A stretch of 64,000 bases of DNA from Cellulophaga tyrosinoxydans. GTDB lineage: Bacteria > Bacteroidota > Bacteroidia > Flavobacteriales > Flavobacteriaceae. Made by a program: the position numbers and the translations under genes. Under the pieces are notes generated by a model, which was given only the letters and a program-made list of their open reading frames with translations, did not search any database and had not been told where the DNA came from. The stretch spans positions 736,775 to 800,774 of the forward strand of contig NZ_FWXO01000001.1 of NCBI RefSeq assembly GCF_900176415.1, in the 5' to 3' direction. Below are positions 1 to 9,100 of this stretch, piece by piece; position 1 is the first letter of the stretch; every line of letters starts with the position of its first letter.

Positions 1-73
1 TGGTATTCTGCCAAATGTTCCTGTTGATAATGCTCGAGCATTTATTGATGCCGTGAAAGAATATAAAAGCTAA
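1..73 (+). CDS. hemE: Uroporphyrinogen decarboxylase, C-terminal fragment (cut by window edge)
   Basis: Only the last 23 codons are present; the rest lies before the window. The visible tail reads GILPNVPVDNARAFIDAVKE, which matches the conserved C-terminal end of HemE (the GILP-V-P-N segment followed by the last helix). HemE decarboxylates uroporphyrinogen III to coproporphyrinogen III in the cytoplasm, the step just before the HemF reaction. hemF lies about 620 bases downstream on the same strand, with an acetyltransferase gene between, so this looks like a heme gene cluster. The identification rests on a short tail plus context. Confidence 0.75.
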   Translation, partial: GILPNVPVDNARAFIDAVKEYKS

Positions 74-78
74 ATAAT

Positions 79-642
79 TTGATTTTTGATCTACAATCAC
101 ATACCGTTGAAGCTATCCAAGAAAAGGATGCATGGCGTGTATGTGATTTTGTAGTTTCCAATGCAGACCGATTAAAAAGATTTTTTCCTAAAACTTTAGA
201 ACTAAACTTAAATCCCACCTTATCAGAAATTTTTGTGACTCAAAAAGTCAGTGAATTTATGACTAGAAAAGAGTTCTTGTTTACGCTAAAAGAAAAAGAG
301 AACAGAACTATAATAGGATTGGTTTATTTAAAAAAAATAGATTGGCAGAAAAAATCTGGTGAACTTGCTTATTGTATTGGTTATCAATATGAAAACAAAG
401 GCATTATTAGTAAAACCGTTCGGTATATTGTGAATTGGGCTTTTAATGATTTAGGTATAAAAAAATTAGAAATTATAGCTCACAAAACCAATTTTCCAAG
501 CGTTGCTGTAGCCGAAAAATGTGGTTTTGCTTGGCAAAAAACACTTTTACAACACTTTACGCCACCTAATGAGCCAACATTAGATATGGAGTTATATGAA
601 AAATACAATGAAAGGAGCTTAAACCCTATTAAGATTAATTAA
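79..642 (+). CDS. GNAT-family N-acetyltransferase (RimJ/RimL type)
   Basis: This is a 187-residue protein with the GNAT fold layout of the RimJ/RimL group. It has an acetyl-CoA-binding region around the YENKGI stretch (about residues 110-116) and the late motif N-PSVAVAEKCGF (about 143-155). Such enzymes move an acetyl group from acetyl-CoA to a protein N-terminus or a small amine; the substrate cannot be read from sequence. The first possible start is a TTG at 79, five bases after the hemE stop; no ATG lies in frame before residue 61, so TTG is the likely start. It sits between hemE and hemF and is probably co-transcribed with them. No role in heme synthesis is implied. Confidence 0.85.
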   Translation: MIFDLQSHTVEAIQEKDAWRVCDFVVSNADRLKRFFPKTLELNLNPTLSEIFVTQKVSEFMTRKEFLFTLKEKENRTIIGLVYLKKIDWQKKSGELAYCIGYQYENKGIISKTVRYIVNWAFNDLGIKKLEIIAHKTNFPSVAVAEKCGFAWQKTLLQHFTPPNEPTLDMELYEKYNERSLNPIKIN

Positions 643-695
643 TGTGTTCTTTAGCAAATAACATCTGACCATTAAAATGCAATTAAAAATTACGG

Positions 696-1598
696 ATGAA
701 AGATAAATTCTACGCCTACATTCAGCAACTACAAGACACCATTACATCTACATTAGAAGAAGTGGATGTTTCTGCAAAATTTAGAGAAGATATTTGGCAA
801 CGCCCTGAAGGCGGTGGAGGCAGAACACGAGTTATAGAAAATGGTGCTGTTTTTGAAAAAGGGGGCGTTAATATTTCTGGAGTACATGGCGCATTACCCG
901 AAAGCATGCAAAACTATTTTGGCGTAAAAGATGCAGATTTTTTTGCTTGTGGCTTAAGCCTTGTGTTGCATCCAAAAAACCCGATGGTGCCTACAGTTCA
1001 TGCCAATTGGCGCTATTTTGAAATGTATGATAAAGAAGGTACAATAGTAGACCAGTGGTTTGGTGGTGGTCAAGATTTAACGCCTTATTATTTGTTTCAG
1101 GAAGATGCCATTCATTTTCATACTACCTGTAAAAAAGCCTGTGACGCTCACCATCCAGAATTTCATAGTACCTATAAGAAAAAATGCGATGAATACTTCT
1201 GGAACACGCACCGTGATGAAGCACGTGGTTTAGGCGGACTCTTTTTTGATTACTGCAAAGCCAATGAACAAATGCAAATGCAAGATTGGTATAATTTTGT
1301 TACCGAAGTAGGCAATAGTTTTCTAGAGGCTTATGTACCCATTGTTATAAAACGTAAAGATTTGGAATATACTAGCGAACAACGAAAATGGCAAGAAATT
1401 CGTCGTGGACGGTATGTAGAATTTAATTTAGTGCACGATAAAGGCACGCTATTCGGACTAAAAACAAATGGTCGAATTGAAAGTATTTTAATGAGTTTGC
1501 CACCACATGTACAATGGGTATATGACCATCAACCTGAAAAGGATAGCGATGAAGAAAAACTCTTAAATGTTCTAAAAAACCCTAAAGATTGGGTTTAA
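696..1598 (+). CDS. hemF: Oxygen-dependent coproporphyrinogen III oxidase
   Basis: HemF carries out the O2-dependent double oxidative decarboxylation of coproporphyrinogen III to protoporphyrinogen IX in heme synthesis. The 300-residue length is normal for the family. Recognisable blocks are RPEGGGGRTRV near the N-terminus, VHANWRYFE (about 108-116), the WFGGGQDLTPYY block (about 127-138), and the C-terminal RRGRYVEFNLVHDKGT block. The ATG at 696 gives the usual N-terminus. It follows hemE and the GNAT gene, and hemB lies about 10 kb further on, so heme genes are spread through the window. Presence of HemF indicates aerobic heme synthesis. Confidence 0.97.
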   Translation: MKDKFYAYIQQLQDTITSTLEEVDVSAKFREDIWQRPEGGGGRTRVIENGAVFEKGGVNISGVHGALPESMQNYFGVKDADFFACGLSLVLHPKNPMVPTVHANWRYFEMYDKEGTIVDQWFGGGQDLTPYYLFQEDAIHFHTTCKKACDAHHPEFHSTYKKKCDEYFWNTHRDEARGLGGLFFDYCKANEQMQMQDWYNFVTEVGNSFLEAYVPIVIKRKDLEYTSEQRKWQEIRRGRYVEFNLVHDKGTLFGLKTNGRIESILMSLPPHVQWVYDHQPEKDSDEEKLLNVLKNPKDWV

Positions 1599-1630
1599 AA
1601 AAATGCTATTTTTAAAATAAAAAACAAAAT

Positions 1631-2932
1631 ATGCTCGATAGTCTATTAGAAGCCTTAAAGTTTTCCCCAAACAATGTGCCTTTAAAATTGCAAGTTGCCA
1701 AACTATATTTACAACAAGGCGATTTTGAAAATTGCGAAAAGCATCTTTATGAATGTATTGAATTAGACAATACTAATCATGATGTAAAATACGAGCTAGC
1801 CAATTGTTTTTACAAACAAGGAAAAACCTCAGCAGCAGAGGTGGTTTTAGAAGAAATTACTAAAAAAACCAAAAATATTAAGTATTTAGAATTGCTATGT
1901 TATTGTCAATTGAATCTTCAGAATACTAATGAAGCCTTAGATACTTATCAAAATATTATAGCAATTGATCCATCGTATAGTAATGAAGATTTTGATCATA
2001 AATTAAAACTTCCATCTACTCCTTTTGATGATGACGATGAATTTATTGATGATGATGCTATTTCATTCATGAAAAAACCTAATGTAAGTTTCAAAGACAT
2101 TGGCGGAATGCATCATGTAAAAAATGAAATTTCATTAAAAATTATAAAGCCCTTAGAGCACAAGGATCTTTACAAAGCTTACGGTAAAAAAATTGGAGGT
2201 GGCATATTACTTTATGGCCCTCCGGGATGTGGAAAAACACACTTAGCTAGAGCTACAGCAGGTGAAATCAATGCCAATTTTATTAATGTAGGTATTACTG
2301 AAATACTAGACATGTGGATTGGTAGCTCAGAGCGCAACCTTCATGAAATATTCGAAACTGCACGTGAAAATACACCTTGCGTTATTTTTATTGATGAAAT
2401 TGATGCCCTAGGTGCCAATAGAAACGATATGAATAAAAGTGCTGGTAGAACAGTAATTAATCAGTTTTTAGCGGAATTGGATGGTATTGATGCTGATAAT
2501 GATGGTATTTTGGTTATTGGTGCTACAAACGCTCCTTGGTATTTAGATCCTGCATTTAGAAGACCAGGAAGGTTCGACCGTATCATCTTTGTTTCTCCTC
2601 CAGATGTTGAAGCTAGAGAAGAAATTTTTACTATTCAATTAAAAGATAAACCCATTGAAACAATTGACTATGCTTCATTGGCAAAATCTACAAAAGAATT
2701 TTCTGGGGCAGATATAAAAGCGACAATAGATGTTGCCATAGAAAAAAAATTAGAAGATGCTTTTAAAGATGGAATTCCAAGACCTTTATCTACAAAAGAC
2801 ATTCTAAATGCAGCCAAGAAAATGAAATCTAGTACTAAAGAGTGGTTTAGTTCGGCAAAAAATTATGCTTTGTATTCTAATGATGGTGGACTTTATGATG
2901 AAATTCTGACCTATCTAAACATCAAAAAATAA
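1631..2932 (+). CDS. TPR-AAA+ ATPase
   Basis: This 433-residue cytoplasmic protein joins N-terminal tetratricopeptide repeats (about residues 1-115) to one AAA+ domain of the Cdc48/FtsH class. An acidic linker (about 128-142, rich in Asp) separates them. The AAA+ domain has Walker A GPPGCGKTH (about 196-204), Walker B VIFIDEIDA (about 253-261), a sensor-like GATN, and the arginine-finger segment RRPGRFDR. It has one AAA+ ring module and no visible protease domain, so it is likely an unfoldase or remodelling ATPase that picks clients through the TPRs. It shares a TAATG stop/start overlap with the next gene, so the two are translationally coupled. Function is inferred from domains only. Confidence 0.9.
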   Translation: MLDSLLEALKFSPNNVPLKLQVAKLYLQQGDFENCEKHLYECIELDNTNHDVKYELANCFYKQGKTSAAEVVLEEITKKTKNIKYLELLCYCQLNLQNTNEALDTYQNIIAIDPSYSNEDFDHKLKLPSTPFDDDDEFIDDDAISFMKKPNVSFKDIGGMHHVKNEISLKIIKPLEHKDLYKAYGKKIGGGILLYGPPGCGKTHLARATAGEINANFINVGITEILDMWIGSSERNLHEIFETARENTPCVIFIDEIDALGANRNDMNKSAGRTVINQFLAELDGIDADNDGILVIGATNAPWYLDPAFRRPGRFDRIIFVSPPDVEAREEIFTIQLKDKPIETIDYASLAKSTKEFSGADIKATIDVAIEKKLEDAFKDGIPRPLSTKDILNAAKKMKSSTKEWFSSAKNYALYSNDGGLYDEILTYLNIKK

Positions 2933-4155
2933 TGCAATCAATAAACCACGAACGGGCGGTTCAACTCTTTGAATTAGGCCGATATAAAGATGCAATTGCA
3001 TACTTTCAAAAGGCAATTCCTGAGAATCCGAATGATTGGACTAGTAAGTTTTACCTAGCAATTTGCTACATCAATTTAGAGCAATACGATGATGCTGATG
3101 CTATCACGCAAACGCTACTAGAAGAAGAGCCCAACAACCCAGATGTTTTTTATTTAAAAGCAAAAATTTTACTTCAGAAAGATAAATTTAAAGAAGCTCA
3201 CAAATTTATTGATACTGCTATCTCGATCCATCCGTATGATGCGGATTATTTTGGACTTAAAGCTGGTTTACTGCTTCATGAAAAAAAATATGAGGATGGT
3301 TTAGCAAAAGTAAATGAAGGCTTAGCAATAAACCCCAAGAACGCCTACTGTTTAAACTTAAGAGCGCAATTACTTACCAAACTTAATAGAATATCAGAAG
3401 CGGATGAAACCGTTGAACATATTTTATATGATAATCCAGAGGATAGTTTTTCTCATGCCAATGTTGGTTGGGTAGAACTTGAAAATGGAAACACTAGAAA
3501 AGCGCTGAATCATTTTAAGCAAGCCTTACAATTTGATCCAAATTTTGACTATGCGCGGGAAGGTATGAGTACGGCGATAAAGAGTAAAAATTTTATTTAC
3601 AAGTGGTATTTAAAATACTCTTTTTGGATGGCAAAACAGTCTTCAAAAAATCAATGGATTTTCGTCATCGGCTTGTATATTGCTTATAGAATAGGAGTTA
3701 AAGTTCTAGATGCTGCAGGAATGACCTATTTGGTTATTCCATTAGTTGTTGCCTATTTATTATTTGCACTAGGGGGTTGGATTATGGAGCCGCTATCTAA
3801 TACCATACTAAATTTTGATTCTTACGGTAAATATTTGTTGGATAAAAAGCAAAAAGCAAGTGGGTACGCCTTTGGTGTTCTTGCGCTATTAGGACTAATT
3901 AATATAGCCCTGTTTTATATTTTTAGCATAGACTATTGCCTTACTTTGGCAATAGCCTTTATTTGCGCGCTAATACCTATGCCTAGAGCATTTCTTATGT
4001 TTAAGAATAAGGCAAAACTATTTGGAATAAGTTATGGGGCTGCAATGATTTTAGTGGCACTTATTGCGCCATTATTTACTACGCTGCTTACCACTCAAAT
4101 CATCATATTTTTAATGTTGATTGCTTTTACTTGGATTGGAAATTTTGGAACCTAA
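2932..4155 (+). CDS. TPR-repeat integral membrane protein
   Basis: This 407-residue protein has about six TPR units in its first 220 residues (repeated patterns such as FELGRYKDAIAYFQKAI and LENGNTRKALNHFKQAL). Five or six hydrophobic segments follow from about residue 240 to the end. The TPR part would be a soluble protein-binding platform, the rest an inner-membrane anchor. Its ATG overlaps the stop of the TPR-AAA+ gene, which suggests the two products work together, perhaps with the ATPase recruited to the membrane. That partnership is inference from coupling; no specific family name is recognised. The coding end lies just before the YchJ-type gene. Confidence 0.8.
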   Translation: MQSINHERAVQLFELGRYKDAIAYFQKAIPENPNDWTSKFYLAICYINLEQYDDADAITQTLLEEEPNNPDVFYLKAKILLQKDKFKEAHKFIDTAISIHPYDADYFGLKAGLLLHEKKYEDGLAKVNEGLAINPKNAYCLNLRAQLLTKLNRISEADETVEHILYDNPEDSFSHANVGWVELENGNTRKALNHFKQALQFDPNFDYAREGMSTAIKSKNFIYKWYLKYSFWMAKQSSKNQWIFVIGLYIAYRIGVKVLDAAGMTYLVIPLVVAYLLFALGGWIMEPLSNTILNFDSYGKYLLDKKQKASGYAFGVLALLGLINIALFYIFSIDYCLTLAIAFICALIPMPRAFLMFKNKAKLFGISYGAAMILVALIAPLFTTLLTTQIIIFLMLIAFTWIGNFGT

Positions 4156-4165
4156 TACAGACCCT

Positions 4166-4558
4166 ATGAATTGTCGTTGTGGCAGCACTAAAAAATATAC
4201 CGATTGTTGTAAAATTGCACATGCTAATCTATCGGCTGTAACCACTGCTGAACAATTAATGCGTTCTCGTTATTCGGCTTTCACTATGGCCAATGGAGAA
4301 TATTTAATGAAAAGTCATCATTCTTCTACTCGCCCCATAAAGGAAAAGAAAGCCATAGAAAACTGGGCAAAATCAGTTAGTTGGATCCGATTAGAAGTTT
4401 TGGAAACTAGCCAAGGGCACCCAACCGATGATAAAGGCACGGTTACCTTTAATGCCTATTATTTTGAAAATGGCAAAGTAGAGGTAATCCATGAAAAATC
4501 AGCCTTCATACGAGAGGATGGAAACTGGGTATATCTGGGATTGGCAGAAACCAAATAA
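4166..4558 (+). CDS. YchJ-family SEC-C motif protein (UPF0225-like)
   Basis: A protein of about 130 residues that begins with a SEC-C zinc-binding motif, CRCGSTKKYTDCC, as in the SecA tail and YchJ. An NTF2-like domain follows, with the family block MRSRYSAFTMANGEYLMKSH. The chosen start is the ATG at 4166; the longer frame from TTG 4121 would add 15 residues overlapping the previous gene and moves the metal motif away from the N-terminus where it normally sits. The start lies 8 bases after the stop of the TPR membrane gene, so it is probably in the same transcript. The biochemical role of the family is not established. Confidence 0.88.
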   Translation: MNCRCGSTKKYTDCCKIAHANLSAVTTAEQLMRSRYSAFTMANGEYLMKSHHSSTRPIKEKKAIENWAKSVSWIRLEVLETSQGHPTDDKGTVTFNAYYFENGKVEVIHEKSAFIREDGNWVYLGLAETK

Positions 4559-4679
4559 AATCTCTATTCAGTAGAAAATTATGATTTAAATTTAGAAAAA
4601 TCTATATTTTACCACATCAAAAACACACAAATCTTAAATTTTGATGTTAAAAGTTACATTATTCACATATTAAAGTTTG

Positions 4680-4701
4680 TTATGTAACAAAGGTTACATA
4701 A
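4680..4701. promoter_or_regulatory. Perfect 9+9 palindrome before the sulfide:quinone oxidoreductase gene
   Basis: TTATGTAAC at 4680-4688 is the exact reverse complement of GTTACATAA at 4693-4701, with a four-base AAAG spacer. The size (22 bases) and arm form resemble sites of Crp/Fnr-family regulators. It lies 51 bases before the ATG of the downstream oxidoreductase, a position suited to an activator site. Regulator and effector are unknown; the assignment is inferred from symmetry and location. Confidence 0.55.
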
Positions 4702-4751
4702 AAATTGATCTAATATTTTTAGTATTATAGAAATATTAAATTTAAAAATCA

Positions 4752-6062
4752 ATGAAAACGCATCATCAAATACTAATTATTGGTGGAGGCACTGCTGGAA
4801 TAATGACTGGCGCACAGCTCCAAAAGAAAGATAAAAATTTAGATATTGCTATTATTGAACCTACAGAAATACATTATTATCAACCCGCTTGGACCCTAGT
4901 TGGAGCAGGAGCTTATGACTACAAAAAAACTGCAAAACCCATGTCTTCAGTTATGCCAGATGGTATCACGTGGATTAAAGATAAGGCAACTGGTTTTGAT
5001 CCTGAAAAAAATACCGTAACTACAGAAAAAAAAGGTGCTATTACATATGACTTTTTGGTGGTTGCTCCTGGACTGGCATACGATTTTAGTTTAGTACCAG
5101 GACTTGGGGAAGCAATGGACAAAGGAGTTGTTTGTAGTAATTACACCAATCCAGAGCATACCTGGGAAGTTATTAAAAATTTCAAAGGAGGTACGGCACT
5201 TTTCACTCAACCAACAACACCCATAAAATGTGGCGGCGCACCTCAAAAAATAATGTATTTAGCGGAAAGTCATTTTAGAAAAAGTGGTGTTAGAAAAAAG
5301 ACTGATGTTATTTTTGCAACTGGCGGGACCGTTATTTTTGGTGTAAAAGAAGTTGCAAAAACTTTGATGGAAGTAGTGGATAGAAAAGATATAAATCTTA
5401 GATTTCATCATAAACTTGTAGCTGTAGATAGTGACAAACAAATCGCCTGGTATGAAATGGGGAAAGATATTACCTCTGGCGGATGTGTTGTGATAAGTGG
5501 AAATGAAGCTACTGATTTAAAACTAGACGAAAACTTTCAATATAATTATAAGGATGTTAAAGTAACTCGAGACGGAAATCGTTATGGAATTCATTATGAT
5601 ATGCTCCATACTGCACCGCCATCAGTAGCACCCAAATTTGTAAAAGATTCTGTTTTAGTTAATGATGCTGGTTGGGTTGATGTAAACCATCAAACTATGC
5701 AACATAACAAATTCCCAAATATTTTTAGCTTAGGAGATGTTGCTGCTCTTCCAACAGCAAAAACCGGAGCGGCAATCCGAAAACAAGTGCCTATTGTAGT
5801 AGATAATATTAGCCTATTAATTACACAACATAAAATGGGTGATATGAGTTACAACGGATATTCATCTTGTCCTCTTGTAACAGATTATGGTAAAATGGTA
5901 TTAGCAGAATTTGACTATAACAATAATTTCATTCCAGATCCAAAACTTAAACAAATGTTTATTTCTGATTCTTCTAAAGAACATTGGAGACTTTGGATGT
6001 TAAAAAAATATGGATTACCCTATTTGTATTGGAATAAAATGCTAAAAGGCAAAAATGTTTAA
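4752..6062 (+). CDS. Sulfide:quinone oxidoreductase-type flavoprotein
   Basis: This 436-residue FAD-dependent oxidoreductase has the N-terminal dinucleotide-binding motif IIGGGTAGIMTGAQL (about 9-23), a second glycine-rich part near VVAPGLAYD, and the late FAD-binding block IFSLGDVAALPTAK. Redox-type cysteines occur at TTPIKCGGAPQK (about 161) and in GYSSCPLV (about 375), as expected for the two-cysteine sulfide:quinone reductases of the type also found in mitochondria. Such enzymes oxidise sulfide at the membrane and pass electrons to quinone. The C-terminus has amphipathic and aromatic residues suitable for membrane contact. It appears to be a single-gene unit with a palindrome before it and a terminator after it. 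No persulfide dioxygenase or rhodanese is adjacent. Confidence 0.85.
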   Translation: MKTHHQILIIGGGTAGIMTGAQLQKKDKNLDIAIIEPTEIHYYQPAWTLVGAGAYDYKKTAKPMSSVMPDGITWIKDKATGFDPEKNTVTTEKKGAITYDFLVVAPGLAYDFSLVPGLGEAMDKGVVCSNYTNPEHTWEVIKNFKGGTALFTQPTTPIKCGGAPQKIMYLAESHFRKSGVRKKTDVIFATGGTVIFGVKEVAKTLMEVVDRKDINLRFHHKLVAVDSDKQIAWYEMGKDITSGGCVVISGNEATDLKLDENFQYNYKDVKVTRDGNRYGIHYDMLHTAPPSVAPKFVKDSVLVNDAGWVDVNHQTMQHNKFPNIFSLGDVAALPTAKTGAAIRKQVPIVVDNISLLITQHKMGDMSYNGYSSCPLVTDYGKMVLAEFDYNNNFIPDPKLKQMFISDSSKEHWRLWMLKKYGLPYLYWNKMLKGKNV

Positions 6063-6067
6063 AATAA

Positions 6068-6100
6068 AAAAAGCGATGAAGTAGTAATTCATCGCTTTTA
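6068..6100. terminator. Bidirectional intrinsic terminator
   Basis: AAGCGATGAA at 6071-6080 pairs exactly with TTCATCGCTT at 6088-6097 around a seven-base loop. A-runs stand on the left and T-rich bases on the right, so it can end both the oxidoreductase gene coming from the left and the ABC permease gene coming from the right. Confidence 0.8.
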
Positions 6101-6120
6101 TATACGTACTGGAGTTTCAA

Positions 6121-9100
6121 TTACTCCTCTACCGCTTTTAGATTGTCATCTGAATTACGATCTATAAGCTTATTGTAAGGATCTATTCCTGCTTTTAATG
6201 GCTTTTTATCTGTGGTAATAGTAAAGGTATTATCACCAGATTCTAGCCACTTTAATTCAAAAAATAACGGATTTTTAATGGCAACTCCGTCTTCATTCAA
6301 TTTATCTTCTGCAAACAAACCAAGGTCAACAAGATTCTTTTTATCATCTACTTTGGTTTCTTTCCCCTTATCGTCGTAATAGATTTTTTTAGAATTTACG
6401 GTAAAGGTAGTTTCCCATTTGCCATTGTCTAACTTTTTGGTTTTAGCGTCAAGCACTCTGTTTTCATAAAGTACAATTTCTTTAAAACCATCATCAACCT
6501 TGTACTTTAATGAATCTGGCGTTACAGCGTATAAGGCTTTATACAAATCTTCTGAGGTAGCATAATAACCTTTTTCATTGTATTTAAATTCATTTAAAAA
6601 ATTACGAAGTCCTTTGTTTACAACGTTTTCACCAATAATGTCTTGCAAATCATACATAATCATTGATCCCTTTTGGTACCAAATATACTGACCAGTTTCT
6701 ACATTTATTAGTGAGCGTTCTGGCTTAAAGCTAAATTGGCGACCACTCAAATACGTATCTAAAGAATTTTTTAAAAAAGACTTGATTCCGTTTTCGCCAT
6801 ACTCTTGTTTCATGGTCATTAACGATGCATATTCCGCCAAGGTCTCTGAAATAATATTTGCACCAGACGTTTTACTCGGCGTTACAATATGTCCCCACCA
6901 TTGGTGCGCAACCTCATGTGAGGTTACTCTAAAGGCATAATTATAGCTTTCTGCTTTGGAAAAATCTGCAGCAAAACCAAAATCTTCTGAATACGGAATT
7001 GTGGTTGCAAATGATTGTGCAAAATTAGAATGCGCGGGGAATTCAATTACTCTAATTACAGAATAAGGGTATTCATAAAAATTCTTAGAATTGTAGTCTA
7101 ATGCAATTTTGATGCCCTTAATAAAATACGCTAAGTTTTTTGTGTGCTTTGGAGAATGGTAAATTTCAATAGCAACTTTCTTACCACTTGGTGCCGTCCA
7201 AGAATCTTTTTCAACCGCATAATTTGCAGAAACAAAACTGAAAAAATAATCGGTTTTATCTTCAAGTTTATAGTTAAAATAGGTTCTATTGTTGTCTTCC
7301 CATTTTTTAATTAATATCCCTGGTGCAATGGCCGTTTGCCCTTTTTCTGTACTTACAATCGCTTCAAAATTCATGTAATCACCATCTTCATTAAATAAGT
7401 TTTTCTTCAAGGCAGTGCTATCGGTTCTAGGTGCAAGTAAATAATCCAATTCCTTTAAGCCATACTTTTTTCGTACGCCATTTTCACTTAAAGCACGTTC
7501 ATAATGAAACGATGGAAATATAGCATCTGTAAAGAAAGATCCATTCCCAAGAACCGCTGTTTCTCTGTCCATTGTAAAACCATGTGTTAGCGCTTGAGTT
7601 TCTATAACTAATGATGCTGTATCTTTTGGTTGTAATGCTTCTGGTAATTTATATAGAAACAAACGATAATCTGTATCGGATAAAAATGGTTGTATTTCTT
7701 TACCATTATAGATCACTTTTTTAATTTTAGTATCGGCAATTGGAAATTTTATTTCCATTAATAAAGTATCTATTGCAACACTAAATTTGTTAGTGACAAG
7801 AAATTCACCTTTCGCGTTAATACTTCTATCCTTAGGGAAAATATCAATAAAAGCCTTTAAATCAATCACCTGAATATGTGGCTTGTCGAGATATTTACCA
7901 TATTTTTTCTCAGCATCTGCATTTAGCTTTTCACTATAATTGCCATCTTCAAGTTTGTTTAAAACTTTTAAATTATAATAACTATACGCACCAACAGAAA
8001 TAAAAGCTATTATAAACAATAGCGTGTAGGCAATTGTTTTTCCTCTAAAACGCTGTTGAGCAATTCTCAAGCGTTCTTTTGCAGAAGAAAAGAAACCACG
8101 ATTCCAAAATATTTTACCAATGGTTGCTAAAATACCCATGGCTAAAATCCAATAGAGATTCAACCAAGATTCGCCTATTAAATAATGTCCAAATCCGTTT
8201 AAATCACTTAAAAAACCACCTGGAGTTCCTCCAAAAATCACTAATGGATTAGAAGTTTTAAAGGCTAGGGTTAAAAGCAAAGGCATCCCTATGTAAATAA
8301 GTATTACCAAAAAGTGACCTAAAAACTTATTATTGACTAAAACATGAATAAAAAATGCCAAAAGCAAGGTCATGATGTAACTCGGAAATATTTTAGTAAA
8401 ATTATAGGTTAAGTACATTCCTAACTCATAATTAAAATACCCGCTAAACGTTTGGTATAAAACACCGACAACTACATTGAGTAAGGTAAGTACAACAGCA
8501 ACACCCACTAAAGCTATTATTTTAGATAAATAAAGGGTATTGTTACTTACCGGTAAGGCATCATAAAACTCAAAGGTTTTATTTTGTCTTGTTCTATGCA
8601 CTGCTTCACCCGCATATATAATCAAAATGATTACGGAGAATAATGAGATTCCACTAGAGATTTGTGAAACCATATACCTAGTTAATGGCAGCGATGGCGT
8701 GCCATAAATCTGATTTGATTGGAAGGCTATAAAACTAGCAATGATAATTCCGATAACAATTAATATTACAAAAACAGTTTCTTTAACAATAGAAAGAAAT
8801 TCGATTTTACTTAATGATAAAAGATTTTCTCTACGAGCTTTAGAAGTAAACACCTGTGTAATATTCAAAATTCTATCGGTTGGCACATATGCTTCGTTAC
8901 TTTCTTTTGTTGCTTTCTTTTTTGATGCATTTAAAAACCCTTTATACGAGAACTTAAATAATGTAAAAAAGAATACTCCAATTGAAATTGCTAGCCAAAG
9001 CAATCTATTAATTGCAAACTTTCCTGTTAAGGATAATTGATTGGTGTTTAACTCATTTATAGACCAATATTTGGTAATATATCCATGTGCTGTTTCGCCA

